From the NCBI GenBank assembly GCA_041664345.1, contig JBAYKX010000001.1:62001-126000 (forward strand): a DNA stretch of 64,000 bases. The letters run 5' to 3'. The notes beneath the pieces were generated by a model, which was not told where the DNA came from, made no database searches, and saw nothing but the letters and a program-made list of their open reading frames with translations. Positions 36,111 to 45,445 of the stretch are shown piece by piece. Source of the DNA: GWE2-40-63 sp041664345. Lineage in GTDB: Bacteria > Bacteroidota > Bacteroidia > Bacteroidales > SZUA-534. The position numbers were made by a program, and so were the translations under genes. Position 1 is the stretch's first letter, and each line of letters starts with the position of its first letter.

Positions 36111-39100
36111 CTACTTATTGAATAGGAGCGTTTTGTATATTATTTGTTTGTCAATGGTGAGTTTAATCAGGAAAATTCCCGATTGCACCGATAGTTGGTT
36201 CATGTCCCAAGTAATTTCCGATGACGGGTTATCAAGTTTTGGTGTTCCAATTACGCGGCCTGTTACATCCAACAGTTCCAATTGGTCAATAACTAAATCT
36301 TCGCTTGTATTTAAGGTAACAGTGCCTAACGTGGGGTTAGGATAAAGCGAAACTTTTGATGAAATCTATGAATCCCTGATCCCGGTTGGTAACACATTAA
36401 CTTTTATGGTTTCCGGTTCGCTGTTCGATATTCCATCGTTTACCGTGAGTTCCAGTATAAATTCACCCTCTTTGTCGAGGCGCAGAATGGAAATTGGTTG
36501 GTCAAACTGGTAAAGCTGACCTTTACTATCAGTAGGTTTCGAAATCAACTTCCAGGAATAAGATAAAGCATCGCCGTCAACATCGTAGCTGTTTGAACCA
36601 TCGCAATAAAAATATTTTTCACTTATTGATAGCGTTGTATCAATTGCTAAAACGGCCACCGGGCGGTTTGATGCAATGATTGTAACCACATCGGGAACAC
36701 TGTTATTTACTCCATCATTCACCGTTAAGCTTATTTTGTAAATACCGGCCACATCGGGTGTAAAAGCAATATCCTGCTGGGTCGGATTGCTTATGTTGGC
36801 TTCACTGGAAGCCGGTTTTTCCTCCAAATTCCAATCAAAAGTCAAGGTGTTTGAGGTTTGACTCATACTTAATGTGCCTGAAAAAGAAACGGCCATTCCG
36901 GGAGCAACCACGGTGTCGTTTCCGGCAATGGCTATTGGTAAATTGTATTGCGATTAAAACTTTATTTTAAACGCAATTCCTTTTGAGAATTCCGGAAGTT
37001 GCAACTGATTAGTCAATTGAATCAAGGCTACATTTACTGTCTTAATTACCTCGCCGCTTACCGGTAGATAATAGGATATAGTATAATTGGCAAAAGGAAT
37101 GTTTTTGAGTTCGCATACTGCACCGGTAATGTTGTTGCTAAAATTGGGGTCGTAACTGTAACCGTAAAAACTTTTGCCTGACGATAAACCCAATGTTTTG
37201 AATGTTTTAGTGGAATGATTTATGGTAACCGGGTAACTTTCTAAGGTAGTTTCAGCCCCAAAATCTTCTTCCGCCAAATAGTCCATGGGCATGGTAAACA
37301 AACCAGCCCACGATAAATCGAGGTAATGTTCCCAAATCCACATATAATGAGGAACTTGAGTCATAATTCCATTCCATATAGCGTTCCGTTGCATATCAAT
37401 AGGCACATCAGCTTCTACATTGGTTCCGTATTCACCATTTATTATAGAGGTATTGTTGAGTTTATTCTGAAAGTCAAAGTCCAGATTCACTTGATCATCA
37501 AGCATCTTGTCGGAATACAAATGGTATTGCAGCACATCCAATTCCTTAATGGTATCTAATTGTAATAGCTGGTTGTTATCGGCACTGGTAGTTTGAATGT
37601 GGTTAAACGGGTCGATGGATGCCACGTATTGGCTCATTTCGCTATGCCAGGTCATAACTCCGGGCCACCATTGAGCCGTTTGACTGTTATGGATTCCGGT
37701 GAATTGCACTTCGTTAAAGAATTCCCAAGCAAATAGGTTTTTGGAATATCCCCAACGAGCCACAATATAACGGAGCAATTTTTTAGTCTGTTTTTTACAG
37801 TCGGCATTGTAAAAATACTCTTCGGCGCGGGTTACATAACCTCCGTTTGCTATATTGTAAGGGTTATCGGCCCACATGGGATTCACATTTTCGGAAAACA
37901 TGCCGTGTTGAAAAATAGCCAACTGCATATAAACGTTGGTAGCTTCACCCAGGTTCAACAGCGAATCGGTCATGGCTGCTGCTTTTTGACTGTAGTAGCC
38001 CAATCCATCGTAAAAAGTTGTTTTTTTCCACTCCAACGCTTGCTGGGCAAAAGGGGTGTGCCAATATCGGAACGTGTTGGCTTTTGATTCTGATAAATTT
38101 TGAATGGTTTGGATGTAATTGGGCATATTGTTCCACCCTATATTTATTCCCATGGGATAAAACGATTCGCCAGTGGTGTGGCGGTAGTATTGATAGTTGC
38201 TGGCATCGTTATGAATAAAACCTTTGTTGTTGCCTTGAGCCACTTCAATTTCAGCAATATCGGAACTTACGGTTCCACTCTCATCAGTAACCTTCACTAT
38301 TACTGAATGGGTACCCACTTGTTGGGTGTTAAAACGGAACATCCATGCCTGAAAGCTGGAATCGGCTATCCATGCAGTGTTTTCGAGCCGGGCTTTCATA
38401 TAGTAAAAGCAGGGAATGATGATTTTTTTGCCATCGGGACACGTTATTTCAGCGTCTGCTTTAACCTCATCGGGATTATACACATTGGTATAATTGGCAT
38501 TAATCTGGAAAATACCTTCTATTTTTTTGTTGACTTCCGGTTGCTGGGTAGCAAAAGTAAGTTTGCTCAGTTTTTGTTCCGGATCCATCACAAATAGGGT
38601 GGTTGAAGCACTTGATTTTTTCCCATCGTTATCGGTTAACGTCAATTTCAAGGTATAGATGCTATCTTGCAAATAGGTATGTATAGCAGTTACCCCACTA
38701 TCTGTTGAACCATCGCCAAAATCCCAATGATAATCGGTAATCTGTCCGTCGTAGTCGTACGATTCGGAGGCATCCATCGAAATTTGTTCGCCAATATTAA
38801 CCTTGGTATCCGAAACAGTGAACAATACTTTTGGGGAACCATCGCCCAATTCGGGATTGCTCAGTTGCACATCATCGAACCAAACATCTGCTTCACCTTC
38901 ACCTTCATTATCAACACAAGCTGCTAATTGCAACGAGGTAAACTGTTGCTGCATGGCCGGGGTCAAATCCATTTTGCATTCTACCCAAGTATTGGCCGGA
39001 GGTTGGAACGCCCATTCGGGTGCCCAGTCTTCGATGGGAACCTGACTTCCGTTCCAGAATTTGGCAAAAATACGACCTTGAGCACTGCAACGGAGTTTAA

Positions 39101-39365
39101 AGGTTAAGGTATTGTTATAACCAATATTTATTCCATTTGGAAAGTTCATGGTAACATAATGCCAGTTGCCTGCAAGTTTTTTATAATAACCCACTTTGGC
39201 ACTGGGGTTTGAGCCACTTGCATCGGGATTGTCCACCACGCCAAAAGTTCCTTCAGCGCTTAACTCGGGTGTAGTGCCTGCGGTTTCAAAATCTGCAATC
39301 ATTTGTGCCGAAAGCCAAGCGGTTAATTGAAAGGCAAAAAAGGTCAGAAGTATCAGTTTTTTCAT
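36111..39365 (-). pseudogene. secreted GH5-like glycosidase with DUF5060, PKD domains and a T9SS sorting domain, two in-frame stops
   Basis: One reading frame of 1,085 codons with stops at codon 804 (TAA, 36954-36956) and codon 1000 (TAG, 36366-36368); the normal end is TAG 36111-36113. Order: signal peptide (MKKLILLTFFAFQLTAWLSAQ), a carbohydrate-binding-like domain (to about 170), PKD domain (WDFGDGSTDSGVTAIHTY, about 175-265), DUF5060 (FQINANYTNVYNPDEVKADA), a TIM-barrel with acid/base Glu552 in FFNEVQF and nucleophile Glu645 in INGEYGT, a C-terminal sandwich; then stop 1; two PKD/cadherin-like repeats (AGNDTVVAPGMAVSFSGTLS, ISLTVNDGVNNS, LELTVNDGISNSE); stop 2; and an intact T9SS type A domain (SLYPNPTLGTVTL to KTLLFNK). 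It would hydrolyse a beta-glycan at the surface. A product ending at stop 1 keeps the catalytic domain but loses the secretion signal. Confidence 0.88.
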
Positions 39366-39663
39366 TGGTCTGTGTTTTATTTTTTTATATTTTGAATGTT
39401 GTGATTTAAAAGTTGTTTCTCTTAATTTTTAAATTAGAACTGAAAGCCACAAAATTAATTGAAATAACCACCAACCATTGTAAGAAATGTATCCGGTACT
39501 ATAACGTATGTACTATTTTTAAATTACCCAGTAATTCATTGCAACTTTCATTTGAAAAGCATACCATAAAAAGGGTATATAAAATGCCCTTTCTGTGGGA
39601 TTTCACATTTTTTTAAATCAAACCAACTTTGTATCGTAATAAAAATCAGTAACAATTTTGAAA

Positions 39664-40116
39664 ATGAAAAACTACGCATTTTGCCCCATTTCCGATACAA
39701 GAATCAACGAACGGGTTGCCCGCACCAATGGTGTTATTACTGTATTAATTCTTTTAGCTTTTGGCTATTCACAAAACCTCCTGTTAATAGTATTCCTGGG
39801 AATTGATTTCTTCTTCAGGGCTACTCCCTATTCAAAATACAGCTTGGTGGGAATTACTTCGCGCACCATTGTAAAGCACCTGCCGTTTGAGATACAATTG
39901 ATAAATGCTGGGCCTAAGATTTTTGCAGCACGCATTGGGTTGCTTTTTACTGCATTAATAATCCTTTCTGCACTCTTTTCATTGGTAACTGCATCATTGG
40001 TAATTGCAGGAGTTTTAGCGTTGTTTTCCCTTTTAGAAGGCGCTTTTGGAATATGCATAGCCTGCATTATTTACCCATACATTTATAAACTTACCTACCG
40101 TGCAAAATTCAGTTAA
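39664..40116 (+). CDS. DUF4395 integral membrane protein
   Basis: 150 residues from the ATG 39664 (MKNYAFCPISDTRINE); a TTG two codons earlier is less likely. Four hydrophobic segments: GVITVLILLAFGYSQNLLLIVFLG, IGLLFTALIILSALFSL, LVIAGVLALFSLLEGAFGI and IACIIYPYIY. Conserved Cys in the N-terminal FCPIS and the C-terminal GICIACIIY fit DUF4395, a family often linked with thioredoxin-like or rhodanese proteins. Role unknown; possibly thiol chemistry at the inner membrane. Convergent with tcdA, 20 bases apart. Confidence 0.8.
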   Translation: MKNYAFCPISDTRINERVARTNGVITVLILLAFGYSQNLLLIVFLGIDFFFRATPYSKYSLVGITSRTIVKHLPFEIQLINAGPKIFAARIGLLFTALIILSALFSLVTASLVIAGVLALFSLLEGAFGICIACIIYPYIYKLTYRAKFS

Positions 40117-40136
40117 CGCTATTATTTTAAAAAGGG

Positions 40137-40940
40137 CTATTCGTTTTGGTTATAAATATCCTGAACTACTAATCCGGCAAGCATAAAACCATAAATAGCG
40201 GTAATGTGTGCAACCGTTCCATTAATTACCGCTTTTTGGCTACACCACTCGTGTTCGGCCAAATCAGGATCGCCTGGAGCATACTTTAATTTTGGACACA
40301 AACAGGCATCGGTACCACAGGAGGCACCTTGACCTTTATTAGCAAGCAATTCCTCACTGTAAACACACATAAACTCTTTAGCTGGTAAGTCGCCTTTCCG
40401 TATCTTTTTTCGAAGGATTGCCCCAAACGGACAGCCTTTTACCTTCCAAAATTCGGCCACACGAATTTTAGTTGGATCCATTTTTAACGATGCACCCATC
40501 GATGAAAAGAACACAGCATTTGTGCGAGTGGCTTTGCGTATTAAATCAATTTTATTGCTGAGGCTGTCAATGGCATCAATTATATAGTGGTATGAATCCA
40601 GATCAAAGGAATCGGAAGTTTCCGGTTCATATATTTTCTGAATGGCTTGAATGTTAGCCGATGGATTAATTTCAAGGAGCCGTTGCTTAAGCACATCCGT
40701 CTTTACTTTGCCAACGGTTTCTGTGGTAGCATGCAACTGACGGTTAATATTGGTAATGCAAACCAAGTCGGAATCCACAATGGTCAACTGTTGTATTCCG
40801 CTCCTTATGAGGCTTTCGGCACACCAGCTTCCTACACCTCCGATACCAAAAATAATTACCCGCTTCGATGCCATGTTTGTCATGACCTCGTTCCCCAACA
40901 GCAACTCCGTCCGCTGAAATATTCCTTTTTTTGATGCCAT
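40137..40940 (-). CDS. tcdA: tRNA threonylcarbamoyladenosine dehydratase
   Basis: 267 residues from ATG 40940. E1/ThiF-like: nucleotide loop GIGGVGSWCAESLIRSG, VDSDLVCITNINRQ, IIDAIDSLSNKI, and the Cys-rich CGTDACLCPKL segment of TcdA. It uses ATP to cyclise t6A37 to ct6A in tRNAs that read ANN codons, which sharpens decoding. Works with the t6A machinery, one member of which (tsaE) is also in this window. Promoter box TAAATTTG 52 bases upstream. Confidence 0.94.
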   Translation of the reverse strand: MASKKGIFQRTELLLGNEVMTNMASKRVIIFGIGGVGSWCAESLIRSGIQQLTIVDSDLVCITNINRQLHATTETVGKVKTDVLKQRLLEINPSANIQAIQKIYEPETSDSFDLDSYHYIIDAIDSLSNKIDLIRKATRTNAVFFSSMGASLKMDPTKIRVAEFWKVKGCPFGAILRKKIRKGDLPAKEFMCVYSEELLANKGQGASCGTDACLCPKLKYAPGDPDLAEHEWCSQKAVINGTVAHITAIYGFMLAGLVVQDIYNQNE

Positions 40941-40991
40941 TAACAATTTTGTTTTTAATGCATTTCAGTTACTCAATTTAGAACTGAGGCC

Positions 40992-40999
40992 GCAAATTT
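40992..40999 (-). promoter_or_regulatory. -7 promoter box TAAATTTG for tcdA
   Basis: CAAATTTA on the plus strand, matching TAnnTTTG; leader of about 40 bases. Confidence 0.5.
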
Positions 41000-41024
41000 A
41001 TAAAAAAAGTTAGTGTGGCAAATG

Positions 41025-41052
41025 CTACCGCACGAGTCCCCTCGTGTGGTAG
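41025..41052. terminator. 12-bp hairpin with four-base loop
   Basis: CTACCGCACGAG (41025-41036), loop TCCC, CTCGTGTGGTAG (41041-41052), one G-T pair. It begins 22 bases after the stop of the small gene at 41075, so it probably ends or protects the sulfide:quinone oxidoreductase transcript, although a T-run is lacking. Confidence 0.5.
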
Positions 41053-41074
41053 GAAAACCTCTCCCTAAAAAAAC

Positions 41075-41233
41075 TTAGGAATGCCCGCCAACAATAATGC
41101 GCATAATTTTAAGGTTTAGTAAAATAAACCGAATTGCTTGCCATATCAGGTTTTTGCGCCAATAACGCGTTGCTTTTGTTGGTAAAGGTGGATACGACTC
41201 ATCGTAGTATGCACGTACAATATTCTTAGCTAT
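41075..41233 (-). CDS. small protein behind sulfide:quinone oxidoreductase, apparent ATA start
   Basis: No ATG, GTG or TTG start exists, so normal gene finders would miss it. Reading from ATA 41233 gives 52 residues: (M)AKNIVRAYYDESYPPLPTK, then RYWRKNLIWQAIRFILLNLK, IMRIIVGGHS, TAA. It looks strongly protein-like: an acidic/Pro start, then an amphipathic basic-hydrophobic helix ending in VGGHS. An AGGAG sequence lies 9 bases before the ATA, at the right distance for a ribosome site, which is unusual in this group and marks the start. The frame has no stop for 57 codons. It lies 35 bases after the oxidoreductase stop, so it is likely in the same transcript. Either a true ATA start or a start codon lost by mutation. 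Function unknown; a membrane-surface partner is an inference. Confidence 0.6.
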   Translation of the reverse strand: MAKNIVRAYYDESYPPLPTKATRYWRKNLIWQAIRFILLNLKIMRIIVGGHS

Positions 41234-41268
41234 ATAATAATTCTCCTAGTTTATGTAAAACAATTAAT

Positions 41269-42726
41269 TTATTCCGGAAGCAACCACCAAAATGGATAGC
41301 CTTTTGCTTTATGTAAAAACATATAATGCAGGAATATTTTTATCCAATGTCCAGCCAGCCCAGCTTCGCCAACTGTATATTGAATGTCCCTTCCCCATTG
41401 AGGATACTTTTCCCAATCGGGGACAATTGGAAATACGGTCATGGTTGCGGCGTTCCCTTTTAGCATACCGTAACCGGCTGAAACAACGCAGGCTGCACCC
41501 ATCCGTCCCATCGAAGCTTTGTGCTTAAAGTCGGTTCGGCCCGTTTTTATATGTTCAACTATATTAAGTGCCACAATTTTGCCTATTACACCCGATGGCA
41601 TACCTGTTCGGGGAGGTGCAGGGGTTATTAATGTACCATTGGGGCTTTTCATTGGTTTTGATATCTGGTGTGGAGGCGCAAATGCAATTCCAGGGGCAAA
41701 AATATTTGGGAAAACAGGACTTTGGTAAGTCGATGGCCAATCGTCAACCGACCAATCCTCGAATTCCTTGGCAGAATAGTCGGCATCAACTTTCATAAAC
41801 CCATTGGGCGCAAATAACTGTGCTGTTATATCTTCGCCGGTTTTATTAAAGGCTTTTAATCCCACACCTGCAAAAGCGGGAATGAGCATGGCAAAATCAA
41901 AACTTATGGTTTTCATTTCCCCGGTAAGTGTTTCGTAGTGAGCCAAGCCCTCTTCAACTTTTATTACTCCCGCTCTTTTTATCCATTTTATACCATATTC
42001 TGCAAAAATTGACTCACTAAATACTTTTGTTGGCGTTATATTACCACCCCTTTTAATAAAAGCACCACCCATTCCAAAATCGCCCAATTCGTATTCGTTC
42101 GAAATCCAGGTAATATCTGCTTTATCTTGCAACCCTCTTTCTTTTATTTGGTGCGCTACATTAAGTGCATATTCAAAAGCTGCCCCCTGGCAGGTGGCTG
42201 TTGGATGCCCTGTACCAATAAGGAAGCGAATTTTTTCGCCATTTTGCATTCTCGTAAAGCAGCCTTTAAGCGCTTCCCAAGTTGAAGCCGCATGGTCGCA
42301 ACTGCAAACCGAATGGGTAAATTTACCGGGGCCGAGGCCATCGGTAGCGGCAAAATTCAACTTTGGGCCGGTGGCATTTACAAGATAATCGTAATCAATG
42401 TTCTCCGTTTTCCCCTTATTGTCTTCATCGGTATATTCAATAGTTACAAAAGGGCGCTCCAATCCATTGCCTCCTTCCGGGAAAATAGCGGTAGTCTTGG
42501 CTTGCCGGAAATCAATGCCCCATCGGTCGTACACTTTTTTTAATTTAAAGCGTACCTGGTCAATTGTCATTTTGCCAACTCCCACCCATATATTCGACGG
42601 TATCCATTGATAATAGGCCGTGGGGCATACTACAACAACCTGGTGTTTTTTACCAAGCTTCTTTTTAAGAAATGCAGCAGCCGTGTGACCTGAGATTCCT
42701 GCCCCTAATACCAGAATTTTTGCCAT
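41269..42726 (-). CDS. sulfide:quinone oxidoreductase-like FAD flavoprotein
   Basis: 485 residues. N-terminal FAD Rossmann motif (LVLGAGISGHTAAAFL), second dinucleotide-type segment YDYLVNATGPKLNF, and an FAD-contacting block FPNIFAPGIAFAPPH. Cys141 and Cys143 (SVCSCDHA), Cys179 (TATCQGAA) and a late Cys in GAACVVSAGYG are candidates for the redox Cys trio of sulfide:quinone oxidoreductases. The C-terminal YMFLHKAKGYPFWWLLPE fits an amphipathic membrane-docking tail. It would oxidise sulfide to sulfur and pass electrons to the quinone pool. Close relatives include generic NAD(P)/FAD oxidoreductases, so the exact donor is not certain. Confidence 0.78.
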   Translation of the reverse strand: MAKILVLGAGISGHTAAAFLKKKLGKKHQVVVVCPTAYYQWIPSNIWVGVGKMTIDQVRFKLKKVYDRWGIDFRQAKTTAIFPEGGNGLERPFVTIEYTDEDNKGKTENIDYDYLVNATGPKLNFAATDGLGPGKFTHSVCSCDHAASTWEALKGCFTRMQNGEKIRFLIGTGHPTATCQGAAFEYALNVAHQIKERGLQDKADITWISNEYELGDFGMGGAFIKRGGNITPTKVFSESIFAEYGIKWIKRAGVIKVEEGLAHYETLTGEMKTISFDFAMLIPAFAGVGLKAFNKTGEDITAQLFAPNGFMKVDADYSAKEFEDWSVDDWPSTYQSPVFPNIFAPGIAFAPPHQISKPMKSPNGTLITPAPPRTGMPSGVIGKIVALNIVEHIKTGRTDFKHKASMGRMGAACVVSAGYGMLKGNAATMTVFPIVPDWEKYPQWGRDIQYTVGEAGLAGHWIKIFLHYMFLHKAKGYPFWWLLPE

Positions 42727-42998
42727 GGTTTTTATTGTTTTGTGTTTAATTAAATGGGTAATGAATAATTTTCCGCAAGAATGACTAATTCAAACATTAA
42801 ATTTATATGTATGCCGATAAAAATACAAACTTCGGTGATTAAAATCAAAACAATTAACTGTATTTAAAATCATTCCCTTTCTGAAAACCATTTAAGATAG
42901 CCACTATGTTTTAAAGAATCTTTTTGAACAAGCTAAAAACTTTGCCGGTTCTAAAATTATAATCACTTTCGTTTCAAATTCTTTCTAATAATATACTT

Positions 42999-44867
42999 AT
43001 GGACAAACATAAATTTCTAGAATTTGTAAAAGGTGTAAGCCTTTTCGATTCGTTGAATGAACGCGAAATAGAACAGTTAGCTGTTCACTTAGAAAGTAAA
43101 AGTTATCAAAAAGGAACCTATCTTTTTAAAGAAGGAACCGCCCGCGATGCTGTTTACATTATCTACGAAGGTGAGGTTGAATTATTTAAAAGTACTCCAT
43201 TTGGTGAGGAAAAACGATTGTCGTTTTTCAGAAAATTCGATTTTATGGGCGAAGGCTCTTTAATGGAAAACTCTCCACATTCTTCTACAGCAAGAGCCAT
43301 GACAGACGTTACAGCTCTGAGGTTGAGTAAAGAAACATTACTCGATATTTTCAGCCGTGAGGGAGAATTAGCCGCAAAGTTTTATAAATTTCTGGCTAAA
43401 TTAATTGCCCGTCGAATGGATCATGCCAATTCGCATATAGTAAATATTGGAACTCAATATGTTTCAGGGCGCTCCAGAACTGAACACGACTTGCTGGGCG
43501 ACCGCGAAGTACCTGCTGAAGCTTATTATGGAGTGCAAACGCTACGAGCCATGGAAAACTTCAACATAAGTGGGGTTACTATAAGTTTTTACCCCGTGTT
43601 TGTTCAATCGCTGGCAATTGTTAAAATGGCTGCTGCCAAGGCAAACTACGATCTAGGTTTATTGGATAAAACCTTAACCGAAGCCATTGTAAAGGCCTGC
43701 GATGAAATAATAAAAGGTAAATTCCATCGGAACTTTGCTGTAGATATGATTCAAGGAGGTGCCGGAACTTCTACCAACATGGCTGCCAACGAAGTTATTG
43801 CCAACCGTGCATTGGAGATTCTTGGTCACAAAAAAGGAGAATATCAATATTGCCACCCCAATAACCATGTAAACCTCAGCCAATCAACCAACGATGCCTA
43901 TCCTACTTCGGTTAAAATAGCACTCATGCTCAATAACGCAAGGTTTATTGAGGTACTCAAGGACTTGATTGCATCGTTCCGTGAAAAAGCCCGCGACTTC
44001 CGTGATGTAATAAAAATGGGTCGAACCCAGTTACAGGATGCCGTGCCCATGACCTTAGGACAAGAATTTGAAGCTTATGCGGTTACCCTTTCTGAAGAAA
44101 TTGAAAGACTGGAGCAAAACGTTAGCCTGTTTTTAGAAGTTAACATGGGTGCTACTGCTATTGGAACCGGCATCAATTCTGAGCCCGGATACAGTGATCT
44201 TTGCATCGATTACCTGCGTGAAATTACAGGCATGGATATTAAACTAGCCGGAAATCTGATTGAAGCCACCCAAGATACCGGTGCATTTGTTATGTATTCA
44301 TCGGCTATTAAAAGGTTGGCTGTAAAACTTTCAAAAATTTGTAACGACTTACGCTTACTTTCTTCTGGTCCCCGCACTGGTTTTGGCGAAATAAACCTTC
44401 CCCCAATGCAACCCGGTTCATCCATAATGCCAGGAAAAGTAAACCCGGTAATTCCTGAAGTAGTAAACCAGATTGCTTTTAAAGTAATTGGAAACGATCT
44501 GTCGGTAACTTTAGCATCCGAAGCCGGACAGTTGGAATTGAACGTAATGGAGCCACTGATAGTGCAAAGTATCTTTGAAAGTGTGGAGATGCTTAAAAAC
44601 GGAATGGAAGTGTTGAAATTCCGTTGCATCGATGGCATTACCGCAAATGTTGATCATTGCCGCAATTTGGTTTACCGCAGCATTGGACTGGTTACTGCAT
44701 TGAACCCTGTCTTGGGATATGAAGCATCGTCAAAATTAGCTCAAGAAGCTTTAAAAACCGGACAGAGTGTTTACGATTTGGTTTTGGAACAAAAACTGCT
44801 TTCAAAAGAGGAACTCGATAACTTTCTGTTGCCTGAAAACATGATTAAGCCCCGCAAAATGCACTGA
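42999..44867 (+). CDS. aspA: aspartate ammonia-lyase with an N-terminal cyclic-nucleotide-binding domain
   Basis: 622 residues in one frame. Residues 1-150 or so are a cNMP fold with its C-helices (GTYLFKEGTARDAVYIIYEG, DFMGEGSLMENSPHSSTARA). Residues about 160-622 are a complete aspartase: TEHDLLGDREVPAEAYYGVQ, GGAGTSTNMAANEVI, NLSQSTNDAYPTS, KMGRTQLQDAVPMTLGQEF and the flexible loop GSSIMPGKVNP (473-483) with the catalytic Ser. The lyase converts L-aspartate to fumarate and ammonia. Ordinary aspartases begin at the TEHDLLG region, so about 155 residues are added. In the phosphate-binding cassette Glu85 is kept, but the usual Arg is His94 (PHSST for PRSAT), so the ligand may not be cAMP. The domain probably regulates activity or assembly. 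Confidence 0.93.
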   Translation: MDKHKFLEFVKGVSLFDSLNEREIEQLAVHLESKSYQKGTYLFKEGTARDAVYIIYEGEVELFKSTPFGEEKRLSFFRKFDFMGEGSLMENSPHSSTARAMTDVTALRLSKETLLDIFSREGELAAKFYKFLAKLIARRMDHANSHIVNIGTQYVSGRSRTEHDLLGDREVPAEAYYGVQTLRAMENFNISGVTISFYPVFVQSLAIVKMAAAKANYDLGLLDKTLTEAIVKACDEIIKGKFHRNFAVDMIQGGAGTSTNMAANEVIANRALEILGHKKGEYQYCHPNNHVNLSQSTNDAYPTSVKIALMLNNARFIEVLKDLIASFREKARDFRDVIKMGRTQLQDAVPMTLGQEFEAYAVTLSEEIERLEQNVSLFLEVNMGATAIGTGINSEPGYSDLCIDYLREITGMDIKLAGNLIEATQDTGAFVMYSSAIKRLAVKLSKICNDLRLLSSGPRTGFGEINLPPMQPGSSIMPGKVNPVIPEVVNQIAFKVIGNDLSVTLASEAGQLELNVMEPLIVQSIFESVEMLKNGMEVLKFRCIDGITANVDHCRNLVYRSIGLVTALNPVLGYEASSKLAQEALKTGQSVYDLVLEQKLLSKEELDNFLLPENMIKPRKMH

Positions 44868-45013
44868 TAAATTAACTTTTTTACTGACAAATAAATTGGC
44901 AATTCAATAGGTTACCCGCCTTGGATAACAGAAATAAGTGGAAGAATAAAGTGAGAATGAACAAATTACTAAAACCGTTCGTTTAAAAACTTTAAATTTT
45001 TAAACTTATTGAA

Positions 45014-45388
45014 ATGAAAAAAAATCAGATTATTTTTTGGGTATCCACCGGATTAATTTTCTTGTTTGAAGGAGTTATGCCAGCTTTCACTTCACAAACA
45101 GAGCTTGCCAAAGAAGGTATTCGCCATTTAGGATATCCTGATTATTTTGGTAACGCCTTTGTCGTGTTTAAGGTGTTGGGAGCTTTAGCGTTAGTAATTC
45201 CTAAAATTCCGGCTCGCATTAAAGAATGGGCTTATGCCGGTTTTGCATTCGACTTTATATTTGCCTCTATAAGCCATTGGGCAATTGATGGATTTGGTTT
45301 TCAAGCGATATTTCCGCTTTTAGTATTTGGAATTTTAATTGTATCCTATGTTTTTTATTCGAAAATAAAGCTTAATTACAAAAGCTAA
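45014..45388 (+). CDS. DoxX-like membrane protein
   Basis: 124 residues with four hydrophobic segments: IIFWVSTGLIFLFEGVMP, NAFVVFKVLGALALVIPKI, WAYAGFAFDFIFASISHWAI and IFPLLVFGILIVSYVFY. Conserved features of DoxX-like proteins are GIRHLGYPDYF and the ALALVIPKIPARIKEWAYAGF block. Inner membrane; function in the family is poorly known (some act in redox or thiosulfate metabolism). Lies 146 bases after the aspartase and 57 before the aminopeptidase, same strand. Confidence 0.8.
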   Translation: MKKNQIIFWVSTGLIFLFEGVMPAFTSQTELAKEGIRHLGYPDYFGNAFVVFKVLGALALVIPKIPARIKEWAYAGFAFDFIFASISHWAIDGFGFQAIFPLLVFGILIVSYVFYSKIKLNYKS

Positions 45389-45445
45389 TAACACACTGAT
45401 TTGTTGATCTTTTAATGCGCTATTTATATTTTACAAATTATTTTT

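Noticed and set aside
36034..36345. 103-codon plus-strand frame
   Set aside because: It is antisense to the T9SS sorting domain of the interrupted glycosidase gene.
36366..36956. Stop-codon reassignment as the explanation for the interrupted genes
   Set aside because: The internal stops include TAA, TAG and, after a shift, TGA, and all three also end normal genes throughout the window. No single reassigned codon would explain them.
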